Assembly: GCA_944323775.1 (NCBI GenBank)
Contig: CALUTT010000018.1
Span: forward strand, 1-64,000
Direction: 5' to 3'
DNA length: 64,000 bases
Source: an uncultured Bacteroidales bacterium
GTDB taxonomy: Bacteria > Bacteroidota > Bacteroidia > Bacteroidales > UBA932
Positions 43,818-52,231 of the stretch are shown one piece after another. Made by a program: the position numbers and the translations under genes. The number at the start of each line of letters is the position of its first letter. The stretch's first letter is position 1. The notes under the pieces are model-generated. The model worked only from the letters and a program-made list of their open reading frames with translations. It was not told the DNA's origin and made no database searches.

Positions 43818-44622
43818 AAAAATCGCAGTACTTGTCCACGTAGGATCCGTCTTCGAACGAGGCTTTGTCATACCCGCAAAGCGGAAGCCCCGTTGACTGG
43901 CAATACTGAATTATTTCCCTGTCAATGTTTTCGGCGCCGAGAATGACTCCGTCCGAATACTGGACGGCAGTCAGAGCAAGATTTATGCCATCGGGCTTCT
44001 CCAGAAAGGGGATGTCCGCCCTGGATACCGGGCCGAAGCAGGCTTTTTCGGCGAAAGCACTGTCAAAATCCTCATGCGGAGTGTCTCCGTAAAGGGAGAG
44101 CACTATCTTGCTTGTCGAGAAAATGGGGTCGTCGCGGTAGGCTTTCTTCAGATAGACCGGCACGAGGTGGGAAATCCATCCGTGGCAGTGTATGATGTCC
44201 GGAGCCCAGCGCAGTTTCTTGACTGTCTCGAGCACGCCGCGGGCGAAGAATATCGCCCTCTCGTCATTGTCGGCGAAGAACTTTCCGTCTTCATCGAAGA
44301 AAGTCTGGCGGCGCTTGAAGTAATCCTCGTTGTCGATGAAGTATACCTGCATCCTGGCTGAGGATATGGATGCGACCTTGATTATGAGCGGCCTGTCCAC
44401 GTCGCTGATTATCAGGTTCATGCCGGACAGGCGTATGACTTCGTGAAGCTGGTTCTTCCTCTCGTTTATCATGCCGTACCGCGGCATGAACGAGCGTATC
44501 TCGCGTTTCCTTTCCTGGACGCCCTGCGGCAGATAGCGGCCGATGTCGGCAATGTCCGATTCAGGGAGATATGGGTAGATTTCGGAGTTGACGAAGAGTA
44601 TTTTCTGCTTTATCTCACTCAT
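43804..44622 (-). CDS. Starch/glycogen synthase-like protein, GT5 N-terminal domain only
   Basis: 272 aa. ILFVNSEIYPYLPESDIADIGRYLPQGV at the N-terminus and PDIIHCHGWISHLVPVYLKKAY match the first Rossmann domain of GT5 glycogen synthases. The KxGGL motif is degenerate here. The whole C-terminal GT domain, with the donor-binding and catalytic E-x7-E region, is absent, so ordinary synthase activity is doubtful. Short proteins of this type occur widely in Bacteroidota beside DUF4270 genes. It may be a binding or regulatory protein (inference). Confidence 0.8.
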   Translation of the reverse strand: MSEIKQKILFVNSEIYPYLPESDIADIGRYLPQGVQERKREIRSFMPRYGMINERKNQLHEVIRLSGMNLIISDVDRPLIIKVASISSARMQVYFIDNEDYFKRRQTFFDEDGKFFADNDERAIFFARGVLETVKKLRWAPDIIHCHGWISHLVPVYLKKAYRDDPIFSTSKIVLSLYGDTPHEDFDSAFAEKACFGPVSRADIPFLEKPDGINLALTAVQYSDGVILGAENIDREIIQYCQSTGLPLCGYDKASFEDGSYVDKYCDFYDKL

Positions 44623-44627
44623 AAATA

Positions 44628-44635
44628 CAAAGATA
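44628..44635 (-). promoter_or_regulatory. -7 promoter element before the GT5 gene
   Basis: Minus-strand TATCTTTG, exact TAnnTTTG match, only 5 nt upstream of the ATG. It predicts a leaderless or near-leaderless mRNA. It is back to back with the ftsX promoter. Confidence 0.5.
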
Positions 44636-44669
44636 ATAAAATTTTTTTAGAAAGTGTCTGACATTTCAC

Positions 44670-44677
44670 TATCTTTG
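44670..44677 (+). promoter_or_regulatory. -7 promoter element before ftsX
   Basis: TATCTTTG, exact TAnnTTTG match, 26 nt before the ftsX ATG. The -33 element is unclear. It would drive ftsX-DUF3098-uppP-lpxH. Confidence 0.55.
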
Positions 44678-44703
44678 CCACGACAATTTGAAATTGGATA
44701 AGT

Positions 44704-45582
44704 ATGCCCAGACAGGACAGCCGGATGATTAGAAGGCGCATTGCAAATGCGTATCTGTCGAGTGTAGTCAGCATTTCTCTGGTGCTGCTGCTCATCGGCG
44801 CAGCTTCGCTGGTCCTGGTCAATGCCGGAGCGGTCACGCGGTATCTCAAGGAGAACATGAAAGTCTCCGTAGTGCTTGTGTCCGATGCGGATGAGGACGA
44901 TGCCGAGGAGTATGCCGAGTCTGTCCGTTCTCTGCCGTACGTGCGTGAGGCCGACGTCATTTCAAGAGAGCAGGGCGAGGCCGAGCTTGAAGAGATGCTG
45001 GGAGAGGATTTTCTCGGGGTCTTCGAGGCGTCGGTGGTGCCCGTCTCTGTGGATGTCACTCTGGAAGCTGAGTATGTCCATCCCGACAGTCTGGCTTTCG
45101 TGACGGGAAGGCTCTCGGAGTCTCCCCTTGTCGACGAGGTAGACGCGCGCCAGAATCTGGTCGAGCTGCTTACGTCGAACATAGCCAAGATTTCCGCAGT
45201 GTTCGCGGTCTTTATCGCGCTGCTGCTTTTCATAAGTTTCGTGCTCATCAACAACATGGTGCGTCTGAGCGTGTTCGCCAGGCGTTTCACTATCCATACT
45301 ATGAAGCTCGTAGGTGCGACCCGTTCGTTCATCGTGGCGCCGTTCCTGCGGAACGCTGCAGTCCAGGGCCTTGTCTCCGCCGTCATTGCCGGAGGGGTGA
45401 TCTGGGTGGCGGCCGCACTTCTGAAGAACTCGTTCCCGCAGCTCTTCTCGGTATTCAGCATGTTTTCGCTGCTGGTGACTACCGGCATTGTGCTGGCGTG
45501 CGGGGTGCTGATATGCGTTCTCAGCACTTTGTTTGTTGTGAACAGGCTGGTGTCCGCCTCAAAGGACGACTTGTATTATTAA
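44704..45582 (+). CDS. ftsX: Cell division protein FtsX
   Basis: 292 aa. N-terminal membrane helix (about residues 20-45), a periplasmic domain rich in acidic residues, then three helices near the C-terminus (about 165-190, 215-245, 260-285) in the FtsX/MacB fold. With the ATPase FtsE, not in this window, it activates peptidoglycan hydrolases at the division site. It is the first gene of an envelope operon; 16 nt precede the DUF3098 gene. Confidence 0.93.
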   Translation: MPRQDSRMIRRRIANAYLSSVVSISLVLLLIGAASLVLVNAGAVTRYLKENMKVSVVLVSDADEDDAEEYAESVRSLPYVREADVISREQGEAELEEMLGEDFLGVFEASVVPVSVDVTLEAEYVHPDSLAFVTGRLSESPLVDEVDARQNLVELLTSNIAKISAVFAVFIALLLFISFVLINNMVRLSVFARRFTIHTMKLVGATRSFIVAPFLRNAAVQGLVSAVIAGGVIWVAAALLKNSFPQLFSVFSMFSLLVTTGIVLACGVLICVLSTLFVVNRLVSASKDDLYY

Positions 45583-45598
45583 TTGCTTTCTGTATAAA

Positions 45599-45838
45599 AT
45601 GGACGACAACAGGATGGCCGTTACGCCGCGAGGGCTGAAATTCATGATCGTGGGTGTCGCAGTGCTCATTTTCGGCTATGTGCTCCTTTCCGGCGGCGGC
45701 ATGCAGGACCCGGAAGTTTTCAACTATGACATGTTCAGCTGGCGCAGGATGGTGCTCGCCCCTGTCGTCATGCTCGCAGGGCTTGCGATTGTGGCCGTAG
45801 CGATTCTCGGCGGCTTTGAAAAGTCCGGAAAACGGTAG
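45599..45838 (+). CDS. DUF3098 small membrane protein
   Basis: 79 aa with two membrane helices (about residues 14-30 and 52-70) joined by a loop holding DPEVFNYDMFSWRRMVLAP, the DUF3098 signature. The family is found between ftsX and uppP in Bacteroidota, which suggests a division or envelope role, but no function is known. 6 nt before uppP. Confidence 0.87.
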   Translation: MDDNRMAVTPRGLKFMIVGVAVLIFGYVLLSGGGMQDPEVFNYDMFSWRRMVLAPVVMLAGLAIVAVAILGGFEKSGKR

Positions 45839-45844
45839 TTCGGC

Positions 45845-46660
45845 ATGGAATGGTGGGAATCAATAGTTCTCGGCCTGGTCCAGGGCCTGACCGAGTTTCT
45901 GCCTGTCAGCAGCAGCGGGCATCTGATGATCTCCAGGGATCTGCTCGGGGTTGACCCGGAGGGCTTCCTTGACTTTACCGTTACAGTCCACTTCGCCACG
46001 GTGCTCAGCACGATTGTGGTGTTCAGGCATGCGATATGGGACCTTGTGAAGGGGGTGCTTAAATTCCGCTACAACGACCAGACTGACTATTTCCTGAAGC
46101 TTTGCGTGTCTATGGTCCCTGTTGCCGTGGTGGGATTCTTTTTTAAGGACAAGGTCGAGGGTCTTTTTGGAGACGGGCTGCACGTGGTTGCGTGCTGCCT
46201 TCTTGTGACTGCGGCCCTGCTCTGCTTTTCCGATATCTTCACGCGCAAGGTCCACATCTCGAATACGAGCCGAAACGGGATCTCGTGGTGGCAGGCCTTC
46301 GTCGTAGGCCTGGGCCAGGCGTGTGCCGTTGCGCCGGGTCTTTCGCGTTCGGGAACCACGATAGCTACCGGTCTGATCTGCGGAGTCAGGCGTGAGAGCA
46401 TGGCTCAGTTCTCTTTCCTCATGGTGCTCGTCCCCATTATAGGGGAACAGGCTCTGTCGCTGCTGGAGACTTCAGTTTCAGGCGGAGCCGCGGCTACCGC
46501 TCACCTCGGTCCGGTCCAGCTCGTTCTGGGCTTTGTGTCTGCTTTCGTCTCCGGGCTGCTTGCCTGCAGGCTGATGGTCTCTCTTGTCAAGAAGGCCAGG
46601 CTCTCATGGTTCGCGCTCTACTGTGCCGTCGTCGCGATTCTGATATTCGTATTGTCGTGA
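45845..46660 (+). CDS. uppP: Undecaprenyl-diphosphatase
   Basis: 271 aa, multi-pass membrane protein of the BacA/UppP family. LGLVQGLTEFLPVSSSGHLMI holds the catalytic Glu and His, and the second signature APGLSRSGTTIATGL provides Arg and Ser. It recycles undecaprenyl pyrophosphate to the carrier used in peptidoglycan and polysaccharide export and can give bacitracin resistance. The lpxH-like gene begins 3 nt later. Confidence 0.95.
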   Translation: MEWWESIVLGLVQGLTEFLPVSSSGHLMISRDLLGVDPEGFLDFTVTVHFATVLSTIVVFRHAIWDLVKGVLKFRYNDQTDYFLKLCVSMVPVAVVGFFFKDKVEGLFGDGLHVVACCLLVTAALLCFSDIFTRKVHISNTSRNGISWWQAFVVGLGQACAVAPGLSRSGTTIATGLICGVRRESMAQFSFLMVLVPIIGEQALSLLETSVSGGAAATAHLGPVQLVLGFVSAFVSGLLACRLMVSLVKKARLSWFALYCAVVAILIFVLS

Positions 46661-46663
46661 CGG

Positions 46664-47422
46664 ATGGGAACTGTGTCAAGGAGAGAGGTCTATTTTGTCT
46701 CTGACGTCCATCTCGGGCTTGAGTTCCGGGATCCTGCGGAGAGGGAGGAGCGGTTCCTGTCTTTTCTCAAGGCCCTGCCTCTGGAGAGGATGCGTGCGCT
46801 GTACCTGCTGGGTGATATCTGGGATTTCTGGTACGAGTACCGAGATGTCGTTCCCCGCGAGGGAGCCCGTGTGGTGGCCAGGCTGATTGCCATAATGGAT
46901 GCCGGGGTGGAGGTGTGGTTCTGCCCTGGAAACCATGACATCTGGACTTTCTCGTTTTTCGAGAGCCTGGGAATGCACAGGTTCGAGCAGCCGGGCTTCT
47001 TCAGCATCGGCGGCAAGGAATTCTGTCTCGGGCACGGTGACCTGCTCGGCGGGGCTCCGCGCGGATATTCGATGATGATAAGGCTTTTCCGCAACCGTAT
47101 TGCACAGCGGCTGTTCTCCCTGCTCCATCCATGGATTGCGTTCCGTATTGGCGGAGGATGGTCGAATTCGAACAGGAGGAGCCATGCACCGTACCATTTC
47201 AGGGGTGAAAGCGAGCCTCTGTACCGGTTTGCCGAGAGCGTGCTGCGTTCACGGCACGTGGATTTCTTTGTGTTCGGACATCTGCATGATGCGGTCGACA
47301 TGCCGCTCGGCGGAGCGTCGAGACTGATCGTGCTCAAGGACTGGATGGACGGCGGGTGGAGCTATGCCGTGTTCGACGGGGTCACTTTCTCACTGCACTC
47401 TTCAGAGAGTCCGTCTGAATGA
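46664..47422 (+). CDS. lpxH: UDP-2,3-diacylglucosamine diphosphatase-like phosphoesterase
   Basis: 252 aa calcineurin-like metallophosphatase. Metal-binding motifs appear in order: SDVHLG, LGDIWDFW, PGNHDIW, LGHGDLL and FGHLHD. This set and the length fit the LpxH family, which makes lipid X from UDP-2,3-diacylglucosamine in lipid A synthesis. Other phosphoesterases share the fold, so the substrate is inferred. Its last 41 nt overlap the convergent DUF4294 gene. Confidence 0.85.
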   Translation: MGTVSRREVYFVSDVHLGLEFRDPAEREERFLSFLKALPLERMRALYLLGDIWDFWYEYRDVVPREGARVVARLIAIMDAGVEVWFCPGNHDIWTFSFFESLGMHRFEQPGFFSIGGKEFCLGHGDLLGGAPRGYSMMIRLFRNRIAQRLFSLLHPWIAFRIGGGWSNSNRRSHAPYHFRGESEPLYRFAESVLRSRHVDFFVFGHLHDAVDMPLGGASRLIVLKDWMDGGWSYAVFDGVTFSLHSSESPSE

Positions 47423-48068
47423 CTGTCCGGCGGGGCAGCTCCATGAATATCGAGTAATAGAAATTGTTCCAGCCACCGCTGTCCCATATCTTGCAAAGTT
47501 CCTCTATCCTCGCGTCTTCCGGGTTGCGCCCGGGATCGTACCGTGTCTTGAGGTTCTGCGAGAACAGCCTTGCCACCAGCTGCCAGAAGTTCGCGGCGAA
47601 CCCGCTTTCGTAGGTCTTGATTATCTCGTAGGCGTTCATGCCGCACTCTCTGTCCACGAGTCTCATCAGCACCAGGCCCTGGCTGACGGTCATGTTGCGT
47701 ATGTCTTTCTCGAACAGACGGAAGAGTTCCTTCTCGACATCGCTTATGTAGCGGTTGCGCTGGGAGCGCCTGGTCACGTCGGCGGCAATCGTGCTGTCTA
47801 CCTGGGCCATCATCTTCCGGCCTGCGAGTGCGTAGGGGTAGACTCTGTTGAAGTTGTAGACGAGTTTGTAGAATCTCCGCCAGTCGCCGCTTTTCATCTT
47901 CCTCCCTTTCGGAAACACCCATATCGGATCAAGGGTCTCCATGAAGACCGTGTCGCCCTGCTCGTCGATCGCGAAGTACATGGGTATGCCCATGGACTGT
48001 CTCTGCTGTGCGTGGCAGAGAGAGCACATGAATGCGAACAGCAAGAATATGAGCGGTATCCTTTTCAT
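47382..48068 (-). CDS. DUF4294 exported protein
   Basis: 228 aa with a Sec signal peptide (MKRIPLIFLLFAF, then CHAQ). The body contains FYKLVYNFNRVYPYALAGRKM and LMRLVDRECGMNAYEIIKTYESG, features of DUF4294, a Bacteroidota family of unknown function. The length is typical. It is a single-gene unit on the minus strand, running tail to tail into the lpxH-like gene. Confidence 0.85.
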   Translation of the reverse strand: MKRIPLIFLLFAFMCSLCHAQQRQSMGIPMYFAIDEQGDTVFMETLDPIWVFPKGRKMKSGDWRRFYKLVYNFNRVYPYALAGRKMMAQVDSTIAADVTRRSQRNRYISDVEKELFRLFEKDIRNMTVSQGLVLMRLVDRECGMNAYEIIKTYESGFAANFWQLVARLFSQNLKTRYDPGRNPEDARIEELCKIWDSGGWNNFYYSIFMELPRRTVIQTDSLKSAVRK

Positions 48069-48130
48069 TGCGGCCGGCCGTAAAGATACAAAAAAATCGG
48101 GGCCGGCAATACGGCCGTAAATTTACTTGT

Positions 48131-48145
48131 GATTGCCTGTCGAAA
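48131..48145 (+). repeat. 15-nt direct repeat, copy 1
   Basis: GATTGCCTGTCGAAA, identical to copy 2 at 48209-48223; start-to-start distance 78 nt. It lies in the gap upstream of the rplP promoter. Confidence 0.6.
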
Positions 48146-48208
48146 CGGGAAAGAATTTTTTTTGGCCTGACTTTGCAAATAATTGAAAACCCGTCAGTTG
48201 AATTGCAA

Positions 48209-48223
48209 GATTGCCTGTCGAAA
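48209..48223 (+). repeat. 15-nt direct repeat, copy 2
   Basis: GATTGCCTGTCGAAA, identical to copy 1 at 48131-48145. It lies about 50 nt before the rplP -7 element. Confidence 0.6.
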
Positions 48224-48271
48224 ATTATGTAAAAAAATATCCGGAAGTGATGGTATTTCAAATATTTTTAC

Positions 48272-48279
48272 TAAATTTG
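48272..48279 (+). promoter_or_regulatory. -7 promoter element of the rplP-rplQ operon
   Basis: TAAATTTG, exact TAnnTTTG match, in the AT-rich stretch 83 nt before rplP. The -33 region lacks a clear TTTG. It is needed because this half of the ribosomal genes is detached from the rplC promoter. Confidence 0.6.
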
Positions 48280-48362
48280 CAGTCCCAAAATTTGGCTTCT
48301 TTCCGCGTAAGAGGCTGATTTTCAGGAGCTTAGTTGAATTGTTATTTTAAAGTAATACTGAG

Positions 48363-48782
48363 ATGTTACAACCTAAGAGAACAAAATTTAGAAGGGAACA
48401 GAAGAACCGCATGAAGGGCAATGCCCAGAGGGGCAACCAGCTCGCGTTCGGCTCGTTCGGTATCAAGACCCTTGAAAATTGTTGGCTTACTGCTCAGCAG
48501 ATTGAGGCAGCCCGTCAGGCCATCTCGCGTCGCATGAACCGTGAAGGCCAGATTTGGATCAGGGTCTTCCCCGTGAAGCCTATCACCAAGAAGCCTCTCG
48601 ATACCCGTATGGGTAAAGGTAAGGGCGATCCTTATGCATTCGTTGCCCCTATCACCCCGGGCCGCATCATTTTCGAGGCCGAGGGTGTTCCCCTTGCCGT
48701 GGCCAAGGAGGCCATGCGTCTCGGAGCCAACAAGCTCCCCATTGCAACGAAGTTTGTCGTCCGCAGGGATTATGTTGAATAG
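48363..48782 (+). CDS. rplP: Ribosomal protein uL16
   Basis: 139 aa. [35 protein letters not shown] and RMGKGKGDP (the loop near the A-site tRNA) identify uL16. It is first in the second ribosomal operon, whereas normally it follows rpsC. 18 nt before rpmC. Confidence 0.97.
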   Translation: MLQPKRTKFRREQKNRMKGNAQRGNQLAFGSFGIKTLENCWLTAQQIEAARQAISRRMNREGQIWIRVFPVKPITKKPLDTRMGKGKGDPYAFVAPITPGRIIFEAEGVPLAVAKEAMRLGANKLPIATKFVVRRDYVE

Positions 48783-48800
48783 TTTATCGGAGAAAGAGAA

Positions 48801-48995
48801 ATGAAAGCATCAGAAGCACGCGAAATGTCTGTAGCAGACCTGCGTCAGCGCATTGAGGTTGAAAAGAGCAATCTCAACACAATGAAGATTAATCACGCAA
48901 TTTCTCCGCTGGAGGACACTTCCAAAATCAGTAAGACCAGAAGGGATATAGCTCTCATGATCACTATCCTTGCTGAAAAAGAAAAACAGAACTAA
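48801..48995 (+). CDS. rpmC: Ribosomal protein uL29
   Basis: 64 aa, two helices (KASEAREMSVADLRQRIEVEK and the KTRRDIALMITILAEKE segment), typical of uL29 at the tunnel exit. GGAG is present 10 nt before the start but is weak. 12 nt before rpsQ. Confidence 0.94.
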   Translation: MKASEAREMSVADLRQRIEVEKSNLNTMKINHAISPLEDTSKISKTRRDIALMITILAEKEKQN

Positions 48996-49007
48996 ATCAG
49001 AAGTCTT

Positions 49008-49262
49008 ATGGAAAGAAATCTTCGTAAGGAAAGAATAGGAGTAGTGGTCAGCGACAAGATGGACAAGACCATCATCGTTGCAGTCAAGACAAAAGAGAAA
49101 CATCCTTTGTACGGAAAGTTCGTCAAGAAGACCACCAAGTTCGTTGCCCAGGACGACAAGAACGAGTGCGGTATCGGTGATACGGTACGCATCATGGAGA
49201 CCCGTCCTCTGAGCAAGACCAAGAACTGGAGATTAGTAGAAATCGTTGAAAAAGCAAAATAG
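49008..49262 (+). CDS. rpsQ: Ribosomal protein uS17
   Basis: 84 aa OB fold. [21 protein letters not shown] and [23 protein letters not shown] are uS17 signatures. It binds 16S rRNA early in 30S assembly. 6 nt before rplN. Confidence 0.97.
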   Translation: MERNLRKERIGVVVSDKMDKTIIVAVKTKEKHPLYGKFVKKTTKFVAQDDKNECGIGDTVRIMETRPLSKTKNWRLVEIVEKAK

Positions 49263-49268
49263 CATATT

Positions 49269-49634
49269 ATGATACAGCAGGAAACACGTTTGCAGGTGGC
49301 CGACAACAGCGGCGCGAAGGAAGTCCTTTGCATCCGCGTGCTTGGCGGAACCAACCACCGTTATGCGACTGTCGGTGACACTATCGTAGTCGCGATAAAG
49401 AGTGCCTTGCCAGGCGGCGACGCCAAGAAGGGTACAGTCTCAAAAGCTGTCGTAGTGCGCACCAAGAAGGAGATCAGGCGTCCCGACGGATCATATATCC
49501 GTTTTGACGACAATGCCTGCGTGCTTCTCAACAATGCCGGAGAACTCCGCGGAACGCGTATCTTCGGACCTGTTGCGAGAGAGCTCCGCGCAAACTTCAT
49601 GAAGATTGTTTCACTGGCACCGGAGGTCCTTTAA
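49269..49634 (+). CDS. rplN: Ribosomal protein uL14
   Basis: 121 aa. [37 protein letters not shown] and [13 protein letters not shown] identify uL14, which forms intersubunit bridges and is the docking site of silencing factor RsfS. 12 nt before rplX. Confidence 0.97.
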   Translation: MIQQETRLQVADNSGAKEVLCIRVLGGTNHRYATVGDTIVVAIKSALPGGDAKKGTVSKAVVVRTKKEIRRPDGSYIRFDDNACVLLNNAGELRGTRIFGPVARELRANFMKIVSLAPEVL

Positions 49635-49646
49635 TCATTAGCAAGT

Positions 49647-49964
49647 ATGAAAAAGATACATATCAAGAAGGGTGACACCGTATATGTGAATGCCGGCAAC
49701 GACAAGGGCAAGACCGGAAAGGTGCTTGCAGTCGATCCTTCAAAGGACCGTGTACTCGTCGAGGGTATCAACATGGTCAGCAAGCATACCAAGCCCAACA
49801 CCAAGCAGCCTCAGGGCGGAATCATCAAGCAGGAGGCTCCCGTACATGTTTCAAACCTCAACCTTCTCGACCCCAAGACCAATACTCCCACCCGTGTGGG
49901 CTACAGGATGGAAGGAGACAGGAAGGTCCGTTATTCTAAAAAGTCTGGGGAGGAGATCAAGTAA
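49647..49964 (+). CDS. rplX: Ribosomal protein uL24
   Basis: 105 aa KOW-domain protein: [25 protein letters not shown] then [13 protein letters not shown]. It is an assembly initiator of the 50S subunit. 2 nt before rplE. Confidence 0.97.
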   Translation: MKKIHIKKGDTVYVNAGNDKGKTGKVLAVDPSKDRVLVEGINMVSKHTKPNTKQPQGGIIKQEAPVHVSNLNLLDPKTNTPTRVGYRMEGDRKVRYSKKSGEEIK

Positions 49965-49966
49965 TT

Positions 49967-50566
49967 ATGGCAAAGAAAAAAGCACCCGCAGTAGAGGCTC
50001 AGGTTGTGCCCGCAGGTTATGTTCCTGCCCTCAAGAAGGTCTACAGAGAGGAAATAGTTGAGAAGCTCACCAAGCAGTTCTCATATACTTCAGTTATGCA
50101 GGTTCCCCGCCTGGTCAAGATTACCATCAATGAGGGTGTCGGAACCGGTACACAGGACAAGAAGATCGTTGAGGAGGCTGCCGAAGAGCTCTCTATCATC
50201 ACCGGTCAGAAGGCTGTCGTAACGACTTCCAAGAAGGACGTTTCAAACTTCAAGCTCCGCAGGGGCATGCCTATCGGAACCAAGGTGACCCTCCGCAACG
50301 TCAAGATGTATGAATTCCTGGAGAAGCTCATCAGGGTAGCGCTTCCCCGTATCCGTGACTTCAACGGTATCGCCGAGAACATGGACGGACGCGGAAACTA
50401 CACCCTCGGACTCAAGGAGCAGATCATCTTCCCTGAAATCGACATCGACAAGAACCCGCGCATCCACGGTCTTGAGATTACTTTCGTAACTACGGCCAAA
50501 ACCGACGAGGAGTGCCACGCCCTGCTCGCTGCTTTCGGCCTGCCTTTCAAGAAACATAACAACTAA
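49967..50566 (+). CDS. rplE: Ribosomal protein uL5
   Basis: 199 aa. A short Lys/Ala N-terminal extension precedes [15 protein letters not shown], and PRIRDFNGI and [15 protein letters not shown] complete the uL5 pattern. It binds 5S rRNA with bL25/uL18. 8 nt before rpsN. Confidence 0.97.
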   Translation: MAKKKAPAVEAQVVPAGYVPALKKVYREEIVEKLTKQFSYTSVMQVPRLVKITINEGVGTGTQDKKIVEEAAEELSIITGQKAVVTTSKKDVSNFKLRRGMPIGTKVTLRNVKMYEFLEKLIRVALPRIRDFNGIAENMDGRGNYTLGLKEQIIFPEIDIDKNPRIHGLEITFVTTAKTDEECHALLAAFGLPFKKHNN

Positions 50567-50574
50567 GAGATACC

Positions 50575-50844
50575 ATGGCAAAAGAATCAATGAAAGCCCG
50601 CGAGGTTAAGCGCGCGAAACTCGTTGCTAAATACGCGGAGAAGAGGAAAGCCCTCAGGGAGGCCGGTGACTGGGCCGCTCTTGACAAGCTTCCCAAGAAC
50701 GCTTCTCCCGTCCGCCTTCACAACCGCTGCTCTCTGACCGGCCGTCCGAAGGGATACATGAGGGCGTTCGGCATCAGCCGTATCCAGTTCCGTGAGATGG
50801 CCAGCAACGGTCTTATCCCCGGCGTCAAGAAGGCAAGTTGGTAA
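50575..50844 (+). CDS. rpsN: Ribosomal protein uS14 (zinc-free form)
   Basis: 89 aa. The C-terminal signature [38 protein letters not shown] is uS14. It is the longer form without the CxxC pair, so no zinc is needed. 21 nt before rpsH. Confidence 0.96.
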   Translation: MAKESMKAREVKRAKLVAKYAEKRKALREAGDWAALDKLPKNASPVRLHNRCSLTGRPKGYMRAFGISRIQFREMASNGLIPGVKKASW

Positions 50845-50865
50845 AAATTAAAAGAGATAACAGAT

Positions 50866-51261
50866 ATGACTGATCCTATTGCAGATTACCTCACCAGAGT
50901 GCGCAATGCCTATGCTGCAGGCAAGAAGGTAGTGGAAGTCCCTTCGTCAAAGATGAAGGTAGCCATTACCCAGATACTCTGTGAGAAGGGTTATATCCTC
51001 AGCTACAAGGTAGTTGAGGGCACCCCGTTCAACACTATAAAGATTGCTCTCAAGTACCATCCCCAGACCAAGGCCGCTGCCATCAAGAAGATCGAGCGCG
51101 TCTCTACTCCCGGTCTGCGCAAGTACACCGATGTTGAGAACATGCCCCGCGTCCTGAACGGACTCGGCATCGCGATCCTCTCTACATCAAAGGGCATCAT
51201 CACCGACAAGGAGGCCAAGGAGCTTGGCGTTGGCGGTGAAGTCATTTGCTTCGTATATTAA
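50866..51261 (+). CDS. rpsH: Ribosomal protein uS8
   Basis: 131 aa. DPIADYLTRVRNAY at the start and GLGIAILSTSKGIITDKEAKELGVGGEVICFVY at the end are uS8 signatures. In E. coli it represses the spc operon by binding its mRNA at rplE; this was not assessed here. 20 nt before rplF. Confidence 0.97.
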   Translation: MTDPIADYLTRVRNAYAAGKKVVEVPSSKMKVAITQILCEKGYILSYKVVEGTPFNTIKIALKYHPQTKAAAIKKIERVSTPGLRKYTDVENMPRVLNGLGIAILSTSKGIITDKEAKELGVGGEVICFVY

Positions 51262-51281
51262 TCGTTTAATACAATATCCAA

Positions 51282-51842
51282 ATGTCACGAATTGGTAAAT
51301 TGCCTGTAAGCCTTCCGACCGGGGTGAGCGCCGAGCTCCTTCCCGGCAACGTGCTGAAGGTTAAAGGACCTCATGGTGAGATGAGCCAGAAAGTCGATCC
51401 GGACATCACCGTAACCATTGAGGACAATCAGATCAAGTTCGCCCGTCCTACGGACCTTCCGCGCCACCGCTCGATGCACGGCCTTTACCGTGCTCTTGCG
51501 CACAACATGGTCGTGGGAGTCAGCGAGCAGTTCACAATCAAGCAGGAACTGGTGGGTGTCGGCTACCGTGTTGCCATGAACGGCCAGATCCTTACCTTCT
51601 CCCTCGGTTTCTCGCATGATATCCAGCTCATGCTTCCCAAGGAAGTCGCTGCCGAGGTTCCCGATGTCCGCAAGGGCGAGAATCCTGTCCTGATCCTCAA
51701 GAGCTGTGACAAGCAGCTTATCGGACAGGTTGCAGCCAAGATACGTTCATTCCGCAGGCCTGAACCTTACAAGGGCAAGGGTATCAAGTTCGTCGGTGAG
51801 CAGCTCCGTCGCAAGGCCGGCAAGACCGCAGGCGCTAAATAA
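51282..51842 (+). CDS. rplF: Ribosomal protein uL6
   Basis: 186 aa with the duplicated uL6 fold: SRIGKLPVSLPTGV, LKVKGPHGEMSQ in the first half, and RSFRRPEPYKGKGIKFVGEQLRRKAGKT at the C-terminus near the GTPase centre. 15 nt before rplR. Confidence 0.97.
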   Translation: MSRIGKLPVSLPTGVSAELLPGNVLKVKGPHGEMSQKVDPDITVTIEDNQIKFARPTDLPRHRSMHGLYRALAHNMVVGVSEQFTIKQELVGVGYRVAMNGQILTFSLGFSHDIQLMLPKEVAAEVPDVRKGENPVLILKSCDKQLIGQVAAKIRSFRRPEPYKGKGIKFVGEQLRRKAGKTAGAK

Positions 51843-51844
51843 TA

Positions 51845-51849
51845 AGGAG
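51845..51849 (+). promoter_or_regulatory. SD-like ribosome binding site of rplR
   Basis: AGGAG, 8 nt before the rplR ATG, a clear SD match in a phylum that rarely uses them. Confidence 0.5.
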
Positions 51850-51857
51850 AGTAGAAT

Positions 51858-52220
51858 ATGGCACTCAATAGAATTGAAAGAAGAAGAAGGATTCATTATC
51901 GTATTCGCAAGCACGTCAACGGCACTGCCGAGAAGCCCCGCATGGTGGTTTTCCGCAGCAACAAGCAGATCTACGTGCAGGTGGTTGATGATGAGCAGGG
52001 AAAGACTCTCTGTGCTGCGGCATCCAACGACAAGCAGCTTGCCGCTCAGTGCAAGGGCAAGACCGGAATTGAGGCGGCGGCTATCGTAGGAAAGGCCATT
52101 GCCGAGCGCGCTATCGCGAAGGGAATCACCACAATCTGCTTCGATCGTGGGGGCTACCTTTTCCACGGAAGAGTTAAAAGTTTGGCTGATGCTGCCCGTG
52201 AAGGCGGCCTCGTATTCTAA
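51858..52220 (+). CDS. rplR: Ribosomal protein uL18
   Basis: 120 aa. [41 protein letters not shown] and the C-terminal [24 protein letters not shown] are uL18. It binds 5S rRNA. Preceded by an SD-like AGGAG. 11 nt before rpsE. Confidence 0.97.
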   Translation: MALNRIERRRRIHYRIRKHVNGTAEKPRMVVFRSNKQIYVQVVDDEQGKTLCAAASNDKQLAAQCKGKTGIEAAAIVGKAIAERAIAKGITTICFDRGGYLFHGRVKSLADAAREGGLVF

Positions 52221-52231
52221 CAGCAGAGACT

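Larger units (their letters stand above)
48069..48362. other. 294-nt AT-rich gap before rplP
   Basis: No gene seen. Contents in order: a 10-bp palindrome (CGGCCGGCCG, 48071-48080); a possible minus-strand -7 TATCTTTA (48081-48088) for the DUF4294 gene; a small hairpin (48101-48116); two copies of a 15-nt direct repeat; the rplP -7 element; and a weak leader hairpin at 48309-48331. The plus-strand leader before rplP is about 78 nt. Confidence 0.5.

Noticed and set aside
38309..48068. The block inside the ribosomal operon as a mobile element or genomic island
   Set aside because: No transposase, integrase, tRNA target, terminal repeats or shift in codon style; the genes are core functions. A chromosomal rearrangement fits better.
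48131..48223. The 15-nt repeats as a CRISPR array
   Set aside because: Only two short copies, no regular spacers and no cas genes.
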